Part shown: positions 24,344-36,116 of the stretch, in pieces | Position numbering within the stretch: the first letter of the stretch is position 1 | How the letters are laid out: every line of letters begins with the position of its first letter | From: Schistosoma haematobium | Lineage: Eukaryota; Platyhelminthes; Trematoda; Strigeidida; Schistosomatidae | Assembly: GCF_000699445.3 (NCBI RefSeq) | Contig: NC_067196.1 | Coordinates: 80,590,364 to 80,654,363, forward strand | Reading direction: 5' to 3' | Length of the DNA: 64,000 nt | Position numbers and translations under genes: made by a program | Notes under the pieces: generated by a model | The model's input: the letters and a program-made list of their open reading frames with translations, nothing else | Databases searched by the model: none | Told to the model about the DNA's origin: nothing

Positions 24344-24561
24344 TCTTCTGAATTCTTCATGTCCCTTTTTTCCTCTTTCCAAATTTATTCCACTGGATTA
24401 TACTCTTTAAATAACATCTCCAAACACTAATCTTCCCGATTACTGCTTATACTCTTATTGCCTCTACCACTATGGGATTTGAATCGACAACTGCATCTCT
24501 GTGCTAATGTGGTGTGGCAACTCGAACTGATGTACGTACGTACAAAGTTCTACGTTGTTAC

Positions 24562-24575
24562 TGACTGACTGACTG
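24562..24575 (+). repeat. (CTGA)n tail of the RTE element
   Basis: The element ends in three to four ctga units directly before the right target duplication. Tandem-repeat tails are an RTE hallmark. Confidence 0.85.
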
Positions 24576-24587
24576 AAGTTGTACTGT
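24576..24587 (+). repeat. Target-site duplication, right copy
   Basis: aagttgtactgt, identical to 20627-20638. Confidence 0.9.
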
Positions 24588-24961
24588 TCTAAACGGCATC
24601 TCACTGGTGGACCACAGTGAATATTGGAAGACGTGTTACCTTTAATTAGTTTTTGAAGAGTTATTATTTACATTGCATAATAGTTAAATGGCTGGATCGT
24701 TGTATTTTATATTTCTCTTATTTTAAACTTCCAGTAGACTCATAAACACTGTTGTTATAAATTTTACTAATCTTGAGTGATTGCTAATTAAATATCGACC
24801 GGTTGCTCCGATTTTCATCACTTTTACCTTGGATGTGGATGAATTGAAATTTCATATCCGTGATGTGTTGTGGTCTAATGACTTATGACTATTTGAGATA
24901 TATCTACTTACTGGATACCTGAATAGAGTGGGTATACATCCTAGTTCAGTTGAATCGTCTG

Positions 24962-25265
24962 TCTTTACTTAATTACTTTACTTACGCCTGTAACTCCTCA
25001 TCGAGGCACATGAGCCGCGCACCAGCACTCGCCATCCAACTCCGCTTGTAGCTCTGCTAGAATTACTGCTGGTCCCAAGCCTGGATGAAATGGGAGGGTT
25101 TGGCAACCCCATCCCGTAGAAAGAATCTTGTAAAAAAAGCACCAACCAGAATAAACAAGTTAAACCATTTGAATTCTGCCCTGGGAGTTAAAGGAAGAAC
25201 TATGACACCTCAGGGTGAATCTTCTGTCACTGCTCGAAATTAACTGTTGTCTTTAAAAGCAAGTC
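24962..25265 (-). mobile_element. Composite RTE scrap: inverted 3' end joined to 5' leader
   Basis: 24965-25045 is the reverse complement of an RTE 3' end (acttacgcctgtaactcctc, then the terminal WRMLV-encoding stretch). From about 25040 it continues in plus orientation as the RTE 5' leader (ccgcttgtagctctgctaga, ggtcccaagcctggat), which matches 36625-36840 at the head of another copy. Nothing of the coding body lies between. The junction is consistent with twin-primed insertion of a template or a rearranged non-autonomous unit. Confidence 0.65.
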
Positions 25266-26929
25266 ATCGGTTGTTGGTCGCAATACTAGGATTATTGGAT
25301 TGCAAACCAGTTTGTTTTGATGAGATGTAGTTTTTGGTTGGACTAGGAGGTATGAGAGAAAATTCAAGGACATGATTACTGATAACAAACGTCTTGCTAT
25401 ATCTTTCCAACTTGCTAGAAGAAGGAATTTTCAATTCATACACTTATTTTACAAAATGTCCATCCAGGTAACGAGTCGAAAATAGGACGAAACGTGCATT
25501 TGTGATACTAGTGCTAGTCACATTCAATCTATTCTATATGAATTAACTAAGAATATTGATAATCGAATTATGATTAGTCTGTAAACGTTCGTAAGCTGTA
25601 GATGTTGTATCAACATGTCTTACACATTTGTCTGAATAAAAATTATTGGACATTTATTTCTAGGTTCAAATATTAAGTAGGAAAATAATTATCTCTGTCA
25701 ACCAAATTCTGTGACCAAATTGGAAAAATCAAGTGAGATTCTATACGTTATTTAATAGAAGTAGCGCTCAGTGATACGGATTTAAAACTCTTAAAAGCTA
25801 TACTCACTGATGTTATAGATATGAAATGCATGTGTAAAATTGATTACGTGTTAAATCGATTTACTTAAGTGGACATTACCATTCGTATGATTGTAATCCC
25901 ATACTATACGGAAAGAATTTTGCCAACCAAGAAATCCGGTTTACTCAATAAGCAAAGTACCTGAGAATCACAATCAACTGTCTATTGTATTGGTTCTAAT
26001 GGAAGGTGGGAACAGTCATTCAGAAACTATAAATTCAGAATTACAACCTATTGAAAAAGTACTTTCATGATTTTATGCGAATATGTATTATCTTAATCTA
26101 ATGTTCTTTCACAATACTTATGAAAAGAAAAGACTAAAAAAGTTTACTAACAAAGTGTTTACACTGTCATAAAATCTATTTTCACAACCAATACATAAGA
26201 TATGCAATATCCATCTTAATTATCGTATACATAAGAAAACAAAGTAACCCTTTATTTTATATACATTGAGACTTCTCTACTTTTATACATATATTTATGA
26301 TATGAACTAAAAGCATCCTTGAGTCAATAAAAACAAAGCAAAAATAATAATCGATTAATGTCCATTACTAACATGAATTAATAGTCAGGTAGAGGAGTTA
26401 TAAAGAAAAACAGAACATAATTTCATTTATTACATTAACCAATCATAAGTCAATAAAATGAAATCACATATTGAAATTTAAACCAATCCAAACTGTCATA
26501 TGATTAGTAACGAAATATTGGACAGAAAAAGTCACGTGATATTATTCATTATGCAAGTAATGTAACTTGAAATTATTTCATAGGGAACAATAAATTAATT
26601 TTTCTTCTATGTATCCATCATAATCATAACAATGTCTACAGGTCTCAACAAGTTTCCTATTAGTGTGGTTCATAAGTGGAAATAAGGAGATGAATTAAAA
26701 CCAAAACTTGTGAACAATTCACAAATTTATTTTGAATAATATCCATGATACGATTTATAAAAAAGTACAACTATTAGTACTGGTATTTAAGAAAGTAAGA
26801 AAATTATTATATAAGTTTTCCACTGTTTTATTTGCTCAGATGAATTTAAAATATTTATCAAGTTGTCAGAAGGAGTTTGTGATGATTTTTAGAAATTTCA
26901 CAGATTGAAATCATGAGTCAATTGAAGCT
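25266..26929. other. No gene seen; left-arm-only DNA
   Basis: AT-rich sequence found only in the left side of duplication B. The one recognisable item is a degraded hammerhead relic at 25458-25505. Confidence 0.4.
25458..25505 (+). ncRNA. Hammerhead ribozyme relic, strongly degraded
   Basis: The order atccag, gtaacga, gtcgaaaataggac, gaaac is recognisable as the Sm-alpha hammerhead, and the tail ends with tgctagtcac. The core and cleavage site are lost: gcattt stands where the GTC is expected. Confidence 0.5.
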
Positions 26930-27075
26930 AGACCACCAAGGAAAACCTGGAAGCACTGGACGGCCGTTTCACCATTGTATGGGACTCTTCAGAAGTGCGC
27001 ATCCTCGATCCCGCACCCCGCGAGATTCGAACCGAGGACCTATCAGTCTTGCGCCAGCCGCATAACTAAATTGCT
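26930..27075 (-). repeat. tRNA-derived SINE with well preserved hammerhead core
   Basis: Read on the minus strand, a tRNA-like head (ttagttatgcggctggcgca) with a B-box ggttcgaatctcg (about 27025-27037) is followed by a GC-rich spacer, a hammerhead-like segment (26949-27000) and the tail cttccaggttttcc. It is a second SINE group, distinct from the Sm-alpha copy at 3395-3580. It is an isolated GC-rich island in AT-rich DNA, suggesting a fairly recent insertion. Confidence 0.75.
26949..27000 (-). ncRNA. Hammerhead-like ribozyme motif with canonical CTGANGA core
   Basis: On the minus strand the parts read gcactt, ctgaaga, gtcccatacaatggt, gaaa, cggcc, gtc, cagtgc. The core ctgaaga fits CTGANGA, and GAAA and GTC are present. 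Stem I pairs except at its innermost position (T against C). Stem II is weakened because the 3' strand is aatggt where the related aggac form would pair fully. Activity is doubtful but not excluded. Confidence 0.6.
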
Positions 27076-27604
27076 CTTTCTCGACATTTCGTACAATTCC
27101 ATGAGTAATAAACATCAAAAACAGATAAAAAAAAAAAACCATTGAACGTTAAATGTCAACCTACAGACCTTCCATCATAGTTTAGGGCCTGTCAGCAGTG
27201 CATTTACACAAAGCTCCTGAGAGAGTCTATGCAATGACCTGTAGAGTTAACTCAATTAAATAGGGTGGGTATAACTTAGTGAAGATGTTGAATAAACACA
27301 ATAAAACAAATTGACTGAAAGTGACAATATGGATAATTTGATTCGTAAATATTAGTTTCAACAGACTATACGAGAAATAAACCACATATTTTCGATTTTG
27401 TGTAAGATAGAAAATCAGCAATGAACAAGAGTTTCAAAAGATGGGAAAGCTACACAATCGAACCTATCCTATAACAGTTCTCCAACTGATATCACTATTT
27501 TGTAAATTAATTTCAAACAAATATATCATATCAATTGATGGAATTAAAATGTAAAGTGTTTCGTAGTTTGAAAAACAAATTGTGTAACACACGAATATAC
27601 AGTC
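27076..27604. other. No gene seen
   Basis: AT-rich sequence with a short poly(A) run near 27127-27139. A 64-codon minus-strand frame at 27421-27227 has no motif. Confidence 0.35.
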
Positions 27605-27928
27605 AGGGACAAAGAACGAAATACTGTGACTACAATTCTGCTAATCAATTAATTCAATTTTCACACTTCGTCAACATCCAACAGTATTGATGTTGACTGC
27701 TGACGTGATGTAAATTGTTTACGATGATTGGTGTAGCTATTATTTACTCTCAATGATCCAACATCAAACATCATATAACTATATCGATACACCTAGGTTA
27801 CTGACTATCTTCCACATCAATGATTGAGTGATCAAGACCACAGAAGAAGATTGTAACAAGAAAGTGATCTGGTATTTATCGACCAATCTGTGTACTTGAT
27901 CAGATTCTGTTTGATAATCAATCACAGC
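27605..27928 (+). repeat. Inverted duplication B, left arm part 2
   Basis: This is the reverse complement of 41938-42262, almost without mismatch by eye. The match stops abruptly at 27928 (cacagc). Confidence 0.9.
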
Positions 27929-28801
27929 ATTAAGTATGGTATCATCACTGAATAAGGTGAGCTCGAATGAAAACATGATGCATCGGTTCAGTGTCAGTCC
28001 TCTTCTACATTCAGTTACTTTTCACCTTCTCATATCACTGGTCAAATTATGTGTAATTGTGCATAACTTCTCTTCACCTATGTTTCCTCTATCTTTTATG
28101 TTAGCCTTAATTTCTTTCTGATGGTTTGTCACTCTTCAATACGGAATGAGGTGCAAGCTGTAGATTATATACTAATGTCCAATATTACATGTTTCTTCTA
28201 ATCACTTGTAGCTACAATGTTGAAACGTTCAAGCTTCGAACTGAATTACAATTATGAAGGAATTAAAAGAAACAACATTGGGTTGTGAAATAAAATGCCT
28301 CGACAAAATTGGAAGAAAATTCGGGATTTTGACGTATGATTAAAAATCAAGTAATATTATGTTCACAAGTATTTTTAAACCGGATCAGATCATGGTTAGC
28401 CGTTGAATACACGATAAGCATTTCGTCCATTTTGGGACTCTGCTGGATGTGCCTGTTTTCACATCTTCATTTGCACTTCCTAACCAAAACTTAGAACCAA
28501 TGTCTCTCTAGATGCTCGTCAACTGCTTGTGTTGTCACGACTTTATTCACTATCCAGAAAATTTTGAAATAATAATGTAAATTGTTGAAACTTTTCATTA
28601 GTCACTATAGTGGTGAAGAAATAGACGATCTGGATATATACTTTAATTTATCCTTTCGCATAAATACCTAGACAATATGAGGTGCTTGTAGGTTTTCGCT
28701 ATTGAAAAGGACACATTTCTTGGATTAATTATCCAAACGATCATCCGAATTAAGACAAAGTGTGTTGGAATTTTTAAGATTAGATCGCATAGTCGAAAAT
28801 T
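27929..28801. other. 873-bp segment present in one arm only
   Basis: The right arm joins the partners of 27928 and 28802 directly, with a 2-base overlap (gc). The segment carries a hammerhead-SINE relic on the minus strand at 28408-28460 (gcacatccagcagagtccca, then ggacgaaat). A relative of the adjoining sequence lies at 29285-29500. I see no gene. Whether it was inserted on the left or deleted on the right cannot be decided from one sequence; there is no target duplication, which favours deletion on the right. Confidence 0.6.
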
Positions 28802-29138
28802 GCGTCGTGTTCGCATATTTCCGTGGTGACTTGGCCTCGAGATAATTCCTTTGATTTATCGTATCGATCAATCTGGTAAGCGTTATTAGATAAATCGCGA
28901 CAATCTATGAATTAAGAAGGCAACACGAAGCACCGACTACTGTCTATTATTGAACAGCGCAGATAACAACGCTACAAACGCACTAAGCGAATTTCAGCAG
29001 AAAGGCTAATACGCGTGAGCGAATACAGAGTTGAATGGAATCGAATCAATTAATTAATAAGGTTCAAGCACATACATATATATATGGGAAACCGAATGAT
29101 CATTCGAGCAATAACTAAGCGACTAACATTTAAGCTAG

Positions 29139-29170
<32 letters not shown>

Positions 29171-29285
29171 AGGCTGTCACATATGAACAAGTACACATGC
29201 TAATAAAGACATGATAATAGTTATAATAATGATAGTTACAATAATAATAATAATACAAAGAAATTGTTACTGGTCAAGTAACATA
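28802..29285 (+). repeat. Inverted duplication B, left arm part 3
   Basis: This is the reverse complement of about 41475-41939. Identity is very high to about 29200 and decays after the microsatellite stretch. The (AG)n tract differs in length between arms. Confidence 0.88.
29137..29160 (+). repeat. (AG)n microsatellite
   Basis: Twelve AG units followed by a short GT run. The mirrored tract at 41589-41604 has fewer units. Confidence 0.95.
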
Positions 29286-29319
29286 ATTGGAGGGAAGTTC
29301 GGGATTTTGATCTATGTAT

Positions 29320-29500
29320 GAATATATGATGGGTGTTTCCTCCTATTCGGGACTTGTCAGTTTGATGTGCCTATGTCCCTGTGTCCATGTTCACTCCCTA
29401 ACTGAATCTTAAAACACATGTCTCGCTAGGTGCTCATCAACTGGATGTGTACATGACACCATTCACTACTTAGAAAATCTTGATATGAAATGAAAATGTT
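29320..29500 (-). repeat. Degenerate Sm-alpha-like SINE with hammerhead relic
   Basis: The minus strand shows ctgacaagtcccgaatagga followed by ggaaacaccc, a hammerhead with the same G-to-A core change as the copy at 3414-3461. The neighbouring sequence resembles 28310-28600, so both are copies of one unit. Confidence 0.55.
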
Positions 29501-31084
29501 GAAATACCTAGATTAAAACGGAACTGACCAGTTTCTTTCAATCGTCAGTAATAACTCATTTGTAATTCTGTTCCTTGTAACTACTTTCAATCTCTCATAT
29601 ACCACGAAAATATCGCACTTGTTTACTAAACTAATACCACATTGTACAATGTTGATTAAACGTTTTACATATTTGTCAAGATCTCGTCCATAATATAATT
29701 GATTATCCAGAACAGAATTTTGATAACACGTTTTCATAGAAACAAAGAAAATTATTTTCATATTGAGCCGGTATGAATAAATTTTAATTTTTATTGTAAA
29801 GTGATGTTGTTTTATTGTGGACAAACATGTATTGAACTTGATTTAAACCATTAACTAATACACGGATAACTAATTCACGAAAAGAGAAAATACACAAGTC
29901 ATAAATGTACCAAACGAACTCTCACCTAATAATATCGAACAATTCAAATTAATAGAGATTATGCATTATGGTAATGTAGATTTTTCTAAATTCATCACCA
30001 TCATATCCTGATGCTGTATGGAATAAAAGCAAAATGAAGACCGTATGTTTTACTTACTCAAATTATTAGACTGATTTTCTTTACAGACATTACTCTGTTC
30101 ATAGTTGATGATAAACGATGCATTGTGATTCCGGTCTACTAGCTCTAAGAAGTGAATAGATATTATCTTTCGCTCTTAAGAATTTGTAACTGGTTTTCTT
30201 GATTATTTATTCTTGAGAGAACACGTTCGAATAATCATACTTAATTAGAGTACAGAAACAGAGAATATTATTGTCACTGAAATTCAATGTAAAGAGATTT
30301 GTAGACTTCTATTTAAAATCTACTTTATTAAGGGCTCGATGTCTCCTCCCGGTGTTTATTTATTTCCAACAATCAATGTCCATGACAATCGCCAAGATGA
30401 CCTGCTAAAGTCCTGATATGAAGTCATGATCAGTGGAGTACAGCCATATCGGAGATAAGACAGTCATCTATGACGGATGATTATCACTTTATTTCTCTAA
30501 ATCACTGAATTTGAAGATATGGACAAGGGTATCCAACTGAGTGTTTTATATTTAACACGCTTGTTACAGGAAATACAGATTCTGAGTCCGACTCCCAAGT
30601 GAATCCATGTTCTTGCATCACTGAAAAGTCTTATCTCGAGACAAAAGTCGCTCAGTTATCCTTTATATTCAGTGGTGCCCAGGCTGAAATCTAATCAAAG
30701 CTAATGTTTTTTTATACTATCAAATTTTAAATCTTTTGTCTAATTATGATCATTTATGAATAGAAATTCTTTTTAAATCTATCTAAAGCATAAAACATTT
30801 CATTCTCATGCAAATATCATTTGAAATTTATCATGTCGATTTGTACATGAAGTGTATAAAATTGATCGAATAATATTAACTATGCCTATATGGTATAATT
30901 CTATTATATAGGTGTACATCAATATTCAGTGTTTACATACGACTGACAAATTCATAATAATTTTTCGCATATTATTACTATATAGACATGGAACTGAATG
31001 TCAATTAAAAAACGCTTCGGTACATTTGATAATAGTAGAAATAAAACCGATTATTGTTTCAAATTAAAAACTGCTGCAGAAATG
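29501..31084. other. No gene seen; contains a degenerate SINE
   Basis: A 103-codon minus-strand frame (29824-29513) lacks any motif I recognise. At about 30340-30710 lies a degraded SINE related to 11500-11840 (shared gaccagtggagt-like start and gacggatgattat block). The rest is AT-rich. Confidence 0.4.
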
Positions 31085-33205
31085 AAGTGATGCAACTTGG
31101 CGGTAACAAGGATCAGTGAAACACATTGAAGCCAAAGTGGACAGGAAAGGAAAGATTCAGGAAAGACGTTGCTGTACTCTGATCACGAAAAAGTAAATGC
31201 TCTGCACACGCAAGGAGTTGCTCTGATGCTGTTCAAAGAAACGCGTAAAGCACTTGTATGACGAGATTCTAATGAATCGAGGATCATTCATAGATCCTTC
31301 AAAACAAAGAAGGATGTAATCACAATGAATTTTATCCAATTTTATGCATCCACCAATAATAGCAATGATGACGATAAAGATCAGTTTTATGGATGGCTGT
31401 AGTCGATCGCGAAGAAGTGATCAGGAAACAACCTGACATACTGATAGGAGATCTAAACGCCAAAATTAGAATGGACAACACCGCCTATGAAGATATCATG
31501 AGACGACATGAAGTGACTGGCAAAAAGGAAGGAGAATGGTGAGAAATTTGGAAACTTATGTTCATTCGACGAAATGGTTTTAAGCGGCACGACATTAACC
31601 CACAAACGCATACACAAGCTACATGGATCTCACCGGATCCCACTACAGAGAACCTCACCCATCATATTTGCATCAGTAAAAAATCCAGAAGGACAATGGA
31701 AGATGTGAGAACCAAGAGAGGGAAGCTGACGGATTCAGATCACCACCTGGTGGTTGCCAAGATGAAGATGAAGCTTGGGAAGCGCTAAAGAACTGGACAA
31801 CTATCAATACAGATATTAAGTACAGCCTCCGTTGGATATAATAACAAATGCAATGAATCCAAGATAACTCCTGACAACAGCTTCCAAGCATTACTAGATC
31901 TACTGAAAGAAGACGCCACCGTGGAGAAGCATTCACGTCATCGTATCAGGAGGTTCTGGGTCGCAAAAGCATCATCATAAGGAATACATCCTTATCAAAT
32001 CCTTGAGCAAGATTAAAAAAAAAGAACAATGAGGCAGCAATTAACAACAGCTGAACAAGAGCAGTCAAAGTCAAGACACAGGCCTTATACGCAGAAGCAA
32101 ACGAGAGTGAAGAGAAGAGCTACAGACGACAAGCAGAAATACGTAGAAGACCCAGAAGCGTCAGCAGAAAAAGCTGCAAGACAATAAAATATAAGACAAC
32201 ATTATGACATAACGAAGAGGCGAGTAGGGAAATACAGCAAACCAGGGAGGCCAGTCAAGGACAAAGAAGGCAAGCCAATCACTGAGATTCAAGAACAGAA
32301 GAACATATAGTTAGGACAATCTGAAGAATTCTTGAATAGACCGGTTCCACTGAACACACAAGATATCAATACAGCACACATTGAGACATTCCTATTGACG
32401 TCACTCCTCTATTAATCGACGAAATCAGGATAGCGATCAAACAAGTCAAGAGTGGGAAAACAGAATAATATGAATAAGAGAACCTTCTTCAGCACTATGG
32501 TGTGGGTAGCTGAAAAGACCGTCAACATCATACGGAATTCATTCGATGGACTACACTGCAATGTAGTGCATGGAGGAAATCTGACAAATGCATTCCAAGT
32601 AAGGACCGGAGTCAGACAAGGATGTCTACTATTCCCCTTCCTCTTTCTTCTGGTGGTCGACTGGATTATGAAGATCTCCACATTTGAGAGAAAGCACGGA
32701 ATACAATGGACAAGCTGCATACAACTAGATGATTTAGACTTTGCAAATGATTTAACTTTTTTGTTCCAAACACATCCACAAATGCAGGTAAAGGCAGTGT
32801 AGCGACAGCCTCTGCATCAGTAGGCCTCAAAATGCACAAGGAAAAATAAGATCCTCAAATACAACACGAAAAACACCAACCCAATCACAGTTGATGGAGA
32901 AACTCTGGAGTGGGTGGAAAACCTCACGTACCTGAACAGCAACTTCGATGAACAGGGAGGATCCGATACAGACGTAAACGAAAGGATTGGCAAAGCAAAG
33001 GCAGTACTTCTACAAATGAAGAACATTCATGGCACTTGAAACAAATGTCAACCAGCATCAAAGTCAGAATATTCAATACAAACGCCAAGACAGTTCTTCT
33101 TTATGGAGATGAAACTTGGAGAACTACCACAAACATCACAAAAAAGTACGAATATTTCAATGTTTCCGATTGTCTATGTACGATATTCAAAGAGATCGGT
33201 TTCTC
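31085..33205 (+). mobile_element. RTE-clade retrotransposon, damaged copy with endonuclease and RT
   Basis: The plus strand shows endonuclease pieces (THTQGVALML-like at about 31205, LIGDLNAKIRMDNT at about 31440, [11 protein letters not shown] at 31735), then linker, then RT motifs out of frame with one another. ATTTCGTGVRQGC-type motif B lies near 32605 with [12 protein letters not shown], and LDDLDFANDL near 32730, where the first active-site Asp has become Asn. The copy ends abruptly near 33205 inside the C-terminal region. Many stops and small deletions make it inactive. Confidence 0.8.
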
Positions 33206-35444
33206 TAGTTTCTTTCCCGGAAGTTGTCCACATATGCAATCGATAATTTTCTGTATGCCAGAAAACAAAGATGTTATGTCTAGTGACAACATGGTTTGTA
33301 TCCAGAATTCAAATACGTCTTTAACGCTGTGCTTAATCAAGTCTTAGAATAATGGTTCTGACAATTTCGCCAACCATTTTGCTGTCGGATGGTGTGGTGA
33401 GTTTGGCATGTCTAAAATTGGACGCAAAAGAACCTCTGCTCTATGAACATAAGGTGGAACACTGAGTTGAGAGGAAAGGGGTTCCGGAATGATTGAGCCC
33501 ATTAGAGGTGTACTTAGACGTGAACTGATGTTGTTTTAAAAGTTTGAAAAACTGAAAGCAAAAACTTCAATAATTCTTGTAGGCGATATTTGATGTGATT
33601 ATATGGAATTGTGGCAATCAGTCATAAATAACTTGAATTCCGTCAAAGATTTGTTTCACTTAACTTCACCTCTTTTAACATCAGTGCAGTGAGAATGAGT
33701 TATTTCGACGCAAAGCAAAACATTTCCCCATGAAACGCAGTTTAAAATGAACCAAGAAGGTTGAGTTTCTGGCGACGAGTAATATCAATAACCACTGACC
33801 CCAGATTAATCTATCGGCCTTCAAGATGTTTATTCATGAGTAACATATCATACAAACTGGTATCTGTGCATTCATTTTCGCTCACAACCATATCATTTAA
33901 TTGTAAACAAGGATTGATTTTCAGTTATTCAGTTATCCATTATCATTAATCACAAATACAAGTGACCTAATTTTAAACCTTCTGGTTCGAAACCACCATT
34001 AAGCTTTTATTATTTTGCTTGACGTATCACAAATTGTACATTTCATATGACATTTATTAACTAAAGATTAAACGTATGTTAATTTAAGTAACATTTAAAC
34101 TAGCGAACAATTAAGGCTTATTACGAAACTTGTCAGATTACGAAAAAAAGGTGGAATTAAGTCACGTGAATACGGATCATTAAAACTGTTGATTGTTTGA
34201 TACAAATGTTCTCACTATTAAACAAACAATCTTATTACGAACAACATAAGTTTCTTTTGAGAGTAACAATTCTGTTCCTAATGTAACATAAAAGGAGATT
34301 TACAAATAATTTTTTTCAATAAACTTGTGTCCGTTACCAATTTTAATCATATATATAAGCGAACAATATTGTTTCCAGTTCGATCGTCATCATCAGGCGT
34401 TAACTCTAATATATAGTAATTAAGGTAGTTTATGAGTCCGTGATAACGGTGGAACAGATTGAATAAATAAACGTAATAAATAAATAATACAAATCTATAG
34501 TGTGATGACAGGTGTCATAGTTGTGAACATATTGATGGAATGCACATTATATACGTGCAAACACTTGGTTCAAATAACATAAAATCCACTTTAATGTATT
34601 TGTTTTGTGATTTATGATGTATAAAAATGAAACAGAGAGAAGGAACGAAACAAAACTGTCGTATCTGTTCATCTGTCCTGATTACGATGAGGGATATGAT
34701 AAATACGGTTTAGTACTATACACGGTGATTATCATTAAGGTATACAAATTCATAATACAAATATATACTGACTAATATCGACATATCGTTTAGAAAAACG
34801 TTAATATTGTTGAGCGATCTTATTTGTTATTGAAATTCGACACTGAAATATTTCATATGTACATAGTGTAGTGTAGTGTAGTGTAGTGTAGCGTAGTTAA
34901 GCAATAATAAGTGCTAGTTCATAGAAATTCACGTATAATAGATGAATCATATAGACAACCTAAACGTAAAATGTCTGTATATTTTATTGATGTTATTTCA
35001 TAGTTTTTTAATTCTTTTCTAGACTAGATATTATTATATATTTGTTTTGAGACAAAATCCAACAATGTTCATATTCTCTGCACGAATAATTTTCAGTCCC
35101 TCATCATTGTTCTTAAGATATGTGTTATTCTGCGGAAGTATAACGTGTGTACTACTCCAGACCTTCATTTGAGTAATGAATCTTTTGGAAACTACTTTTT
35201 TTTCTAAGTGTACTTAATCAACAGCTTCCATTACGACGATACACGAAATAAGGTTTTGGAAGGTTGATTTACCGATTAATCACATTGTTCCAGTATAAGA
35301 CATACAAACAGTGTTGACTATTGATCACTCCCAGGGTCACAATCACAATAGTGCATTACTTTAGAGAAAACGTTAGACGCGCAAAATTGAAACGCTAAAA
35401 CTCTTAGAATTATCGATCTGAAATGACTGAACAGCGAGCTTCGT
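33206..35444. other. No gene seen
   Basis: 33206-33540 is moderately GC-balanced and continues straight from the RTE break, so it may be a different repeat into which the RTE was truncated. The rest is AT-rich. A (TGTAG)n stretch lies at 34864-34898. Confidence 0.4.
34864..34898 (+). repeat. (TGTAG)n microsatellite
   Basis: About six tandem pentamers, the last one altered to cgtag. Confidence 0.9.
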
Positions 35445-36053
35445 TTGTTTGCAAAGCAAAGGCAGAACTCCTACAATTGAAAAACATATAGAACTTAAAA
35501 TAACTGTTTACAAGTCAACATAAAATCAGAATCTTCAATACGACCGTCAAGATAGCTCTACTGTATAGAGCTGAAACTTGGAGAACTATCAAAAGCATCA
35601 TCAAAATATTACAAGTACTTATAAACAATTTTCTTTCAGAATACTTAATTTCCGTTGGCCGGATTCTATCAGCAACAGCCTGCTGGGGGAAAGAAAAGCC
35701 AACTTCCATCTGAAGAGGAAATTAGCAAAAGACGCTGGAAGTGGATAGGACGTACGTTACGGAAATCATCAAACTGTATCATGAAGCGAGCGCTACCTTG
35801 GAACCCTTAAGAGAAACAGAAAAGAGGAAGGTCAAAGAAAATACTACGTTGAGAATCGGAAGCTGACATCAAAAGAATGGGTAGCAACCGGATACAACTG
35901 GAAAAGATTTCTCAGGACAGAGTTCGATGGAGAATTTTGATGGAGTTTTGTTCTCACAACCATCCACTTGAGCTACAAATTTTTTCCGCCATCTCAAATT
36001 AGATGGAGAATGCTGATGGGCGTCCTATGCTGCTCCACAACGAGTAACAGGTG

Positions 36054-36054
<1 letters not shown>
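35445..36054 (+). mobile_element. RTE-clade retrotransposon, 3' fragment
   Basis: It starts within the C-terminal region of the RT polyprotein (AKAELLQLKNI), continues through the [11 protein letters not shown] and [12 protein letters not shown] motifs, and reaches the 3' end gagtaacaggtgttata directly before a long (TA)n tract. It is interrupted near its end by a nested 66-base element with a 10-base target duplication (35926-36011). Confidence 0.82.
35926..36011 (-). mobile_element. Nested 66-bp fold-back element with 10-bp target duplication
   Basis: gatggagaat occurs at 35926-35935 and 36002-36011. Other RTE copies show it once at this place, so the 66 bases between are an insertion. The insert begins tttgatggagttttgttct and ends near ccgccatctc, the two ends of the 196-bp element at 2002-2197 read on the other strand, with the middle deleted. 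It is thus an internally deleted member of that family which is younger than the RTE copy it interrupts. Confidence 0.75.

Positions 36055-36114
<60 letters not shown>
36055..36114 (+). repeat. (TA)n microsatellite
   Basis: About 30 uninterrupted TA units directly at the 3' end of the RTE fragment. It may have grown from the RTE tail. Confidence 0.97.

Positions 36115-36116
<2 letters not shown>

Larger units (their letters stand above)
20639..24575 (+). mobile_element. RTE-clade non-LTR retrotransposon, nearly intact (3.94 kb)
   Basis: The element has a GC-rich 5' region (about 500 bases), one long frame with endonuclease and reverse transcriptase, a short 3' untranslated region and a tail of ctgactgactgactg. 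It is bracketed by an exact 12-bp target duplication. The mirror arm of duplication B lacks it: near 42630 the flanking sequences run on without it. Length and tail type agree with the schistosome SR2-like RTE group, but I cannot confirm the family name. Base composition is clearly richer in G+C than the surroundings, as expected for a young copy. Confidence 0.9.
19775..24880 (+). repeat. Inverted duplication B, left arm part 1 (split by an RTE element)
   Basis: After removing the RTE insertion (20639-24575), this stretch is the reverse complement of about 42300-43450. The interval 20430-20610 matches 42660-42840 with about two mismatches by eye; agreement weakens towards both ends and next to the RTE insertion. 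The right arm continues directly into the partner of 27605-27928, so 24880-27604 is present only on the left. Confidence 0.8.

Noticed and set aside
27020..27070. A genuine tRNA gene at the B-box
   Set aside because: The cloverleaf cannot be completed from the visible sequence, and the block is joined to a hammerhead tail, as in SINEs.
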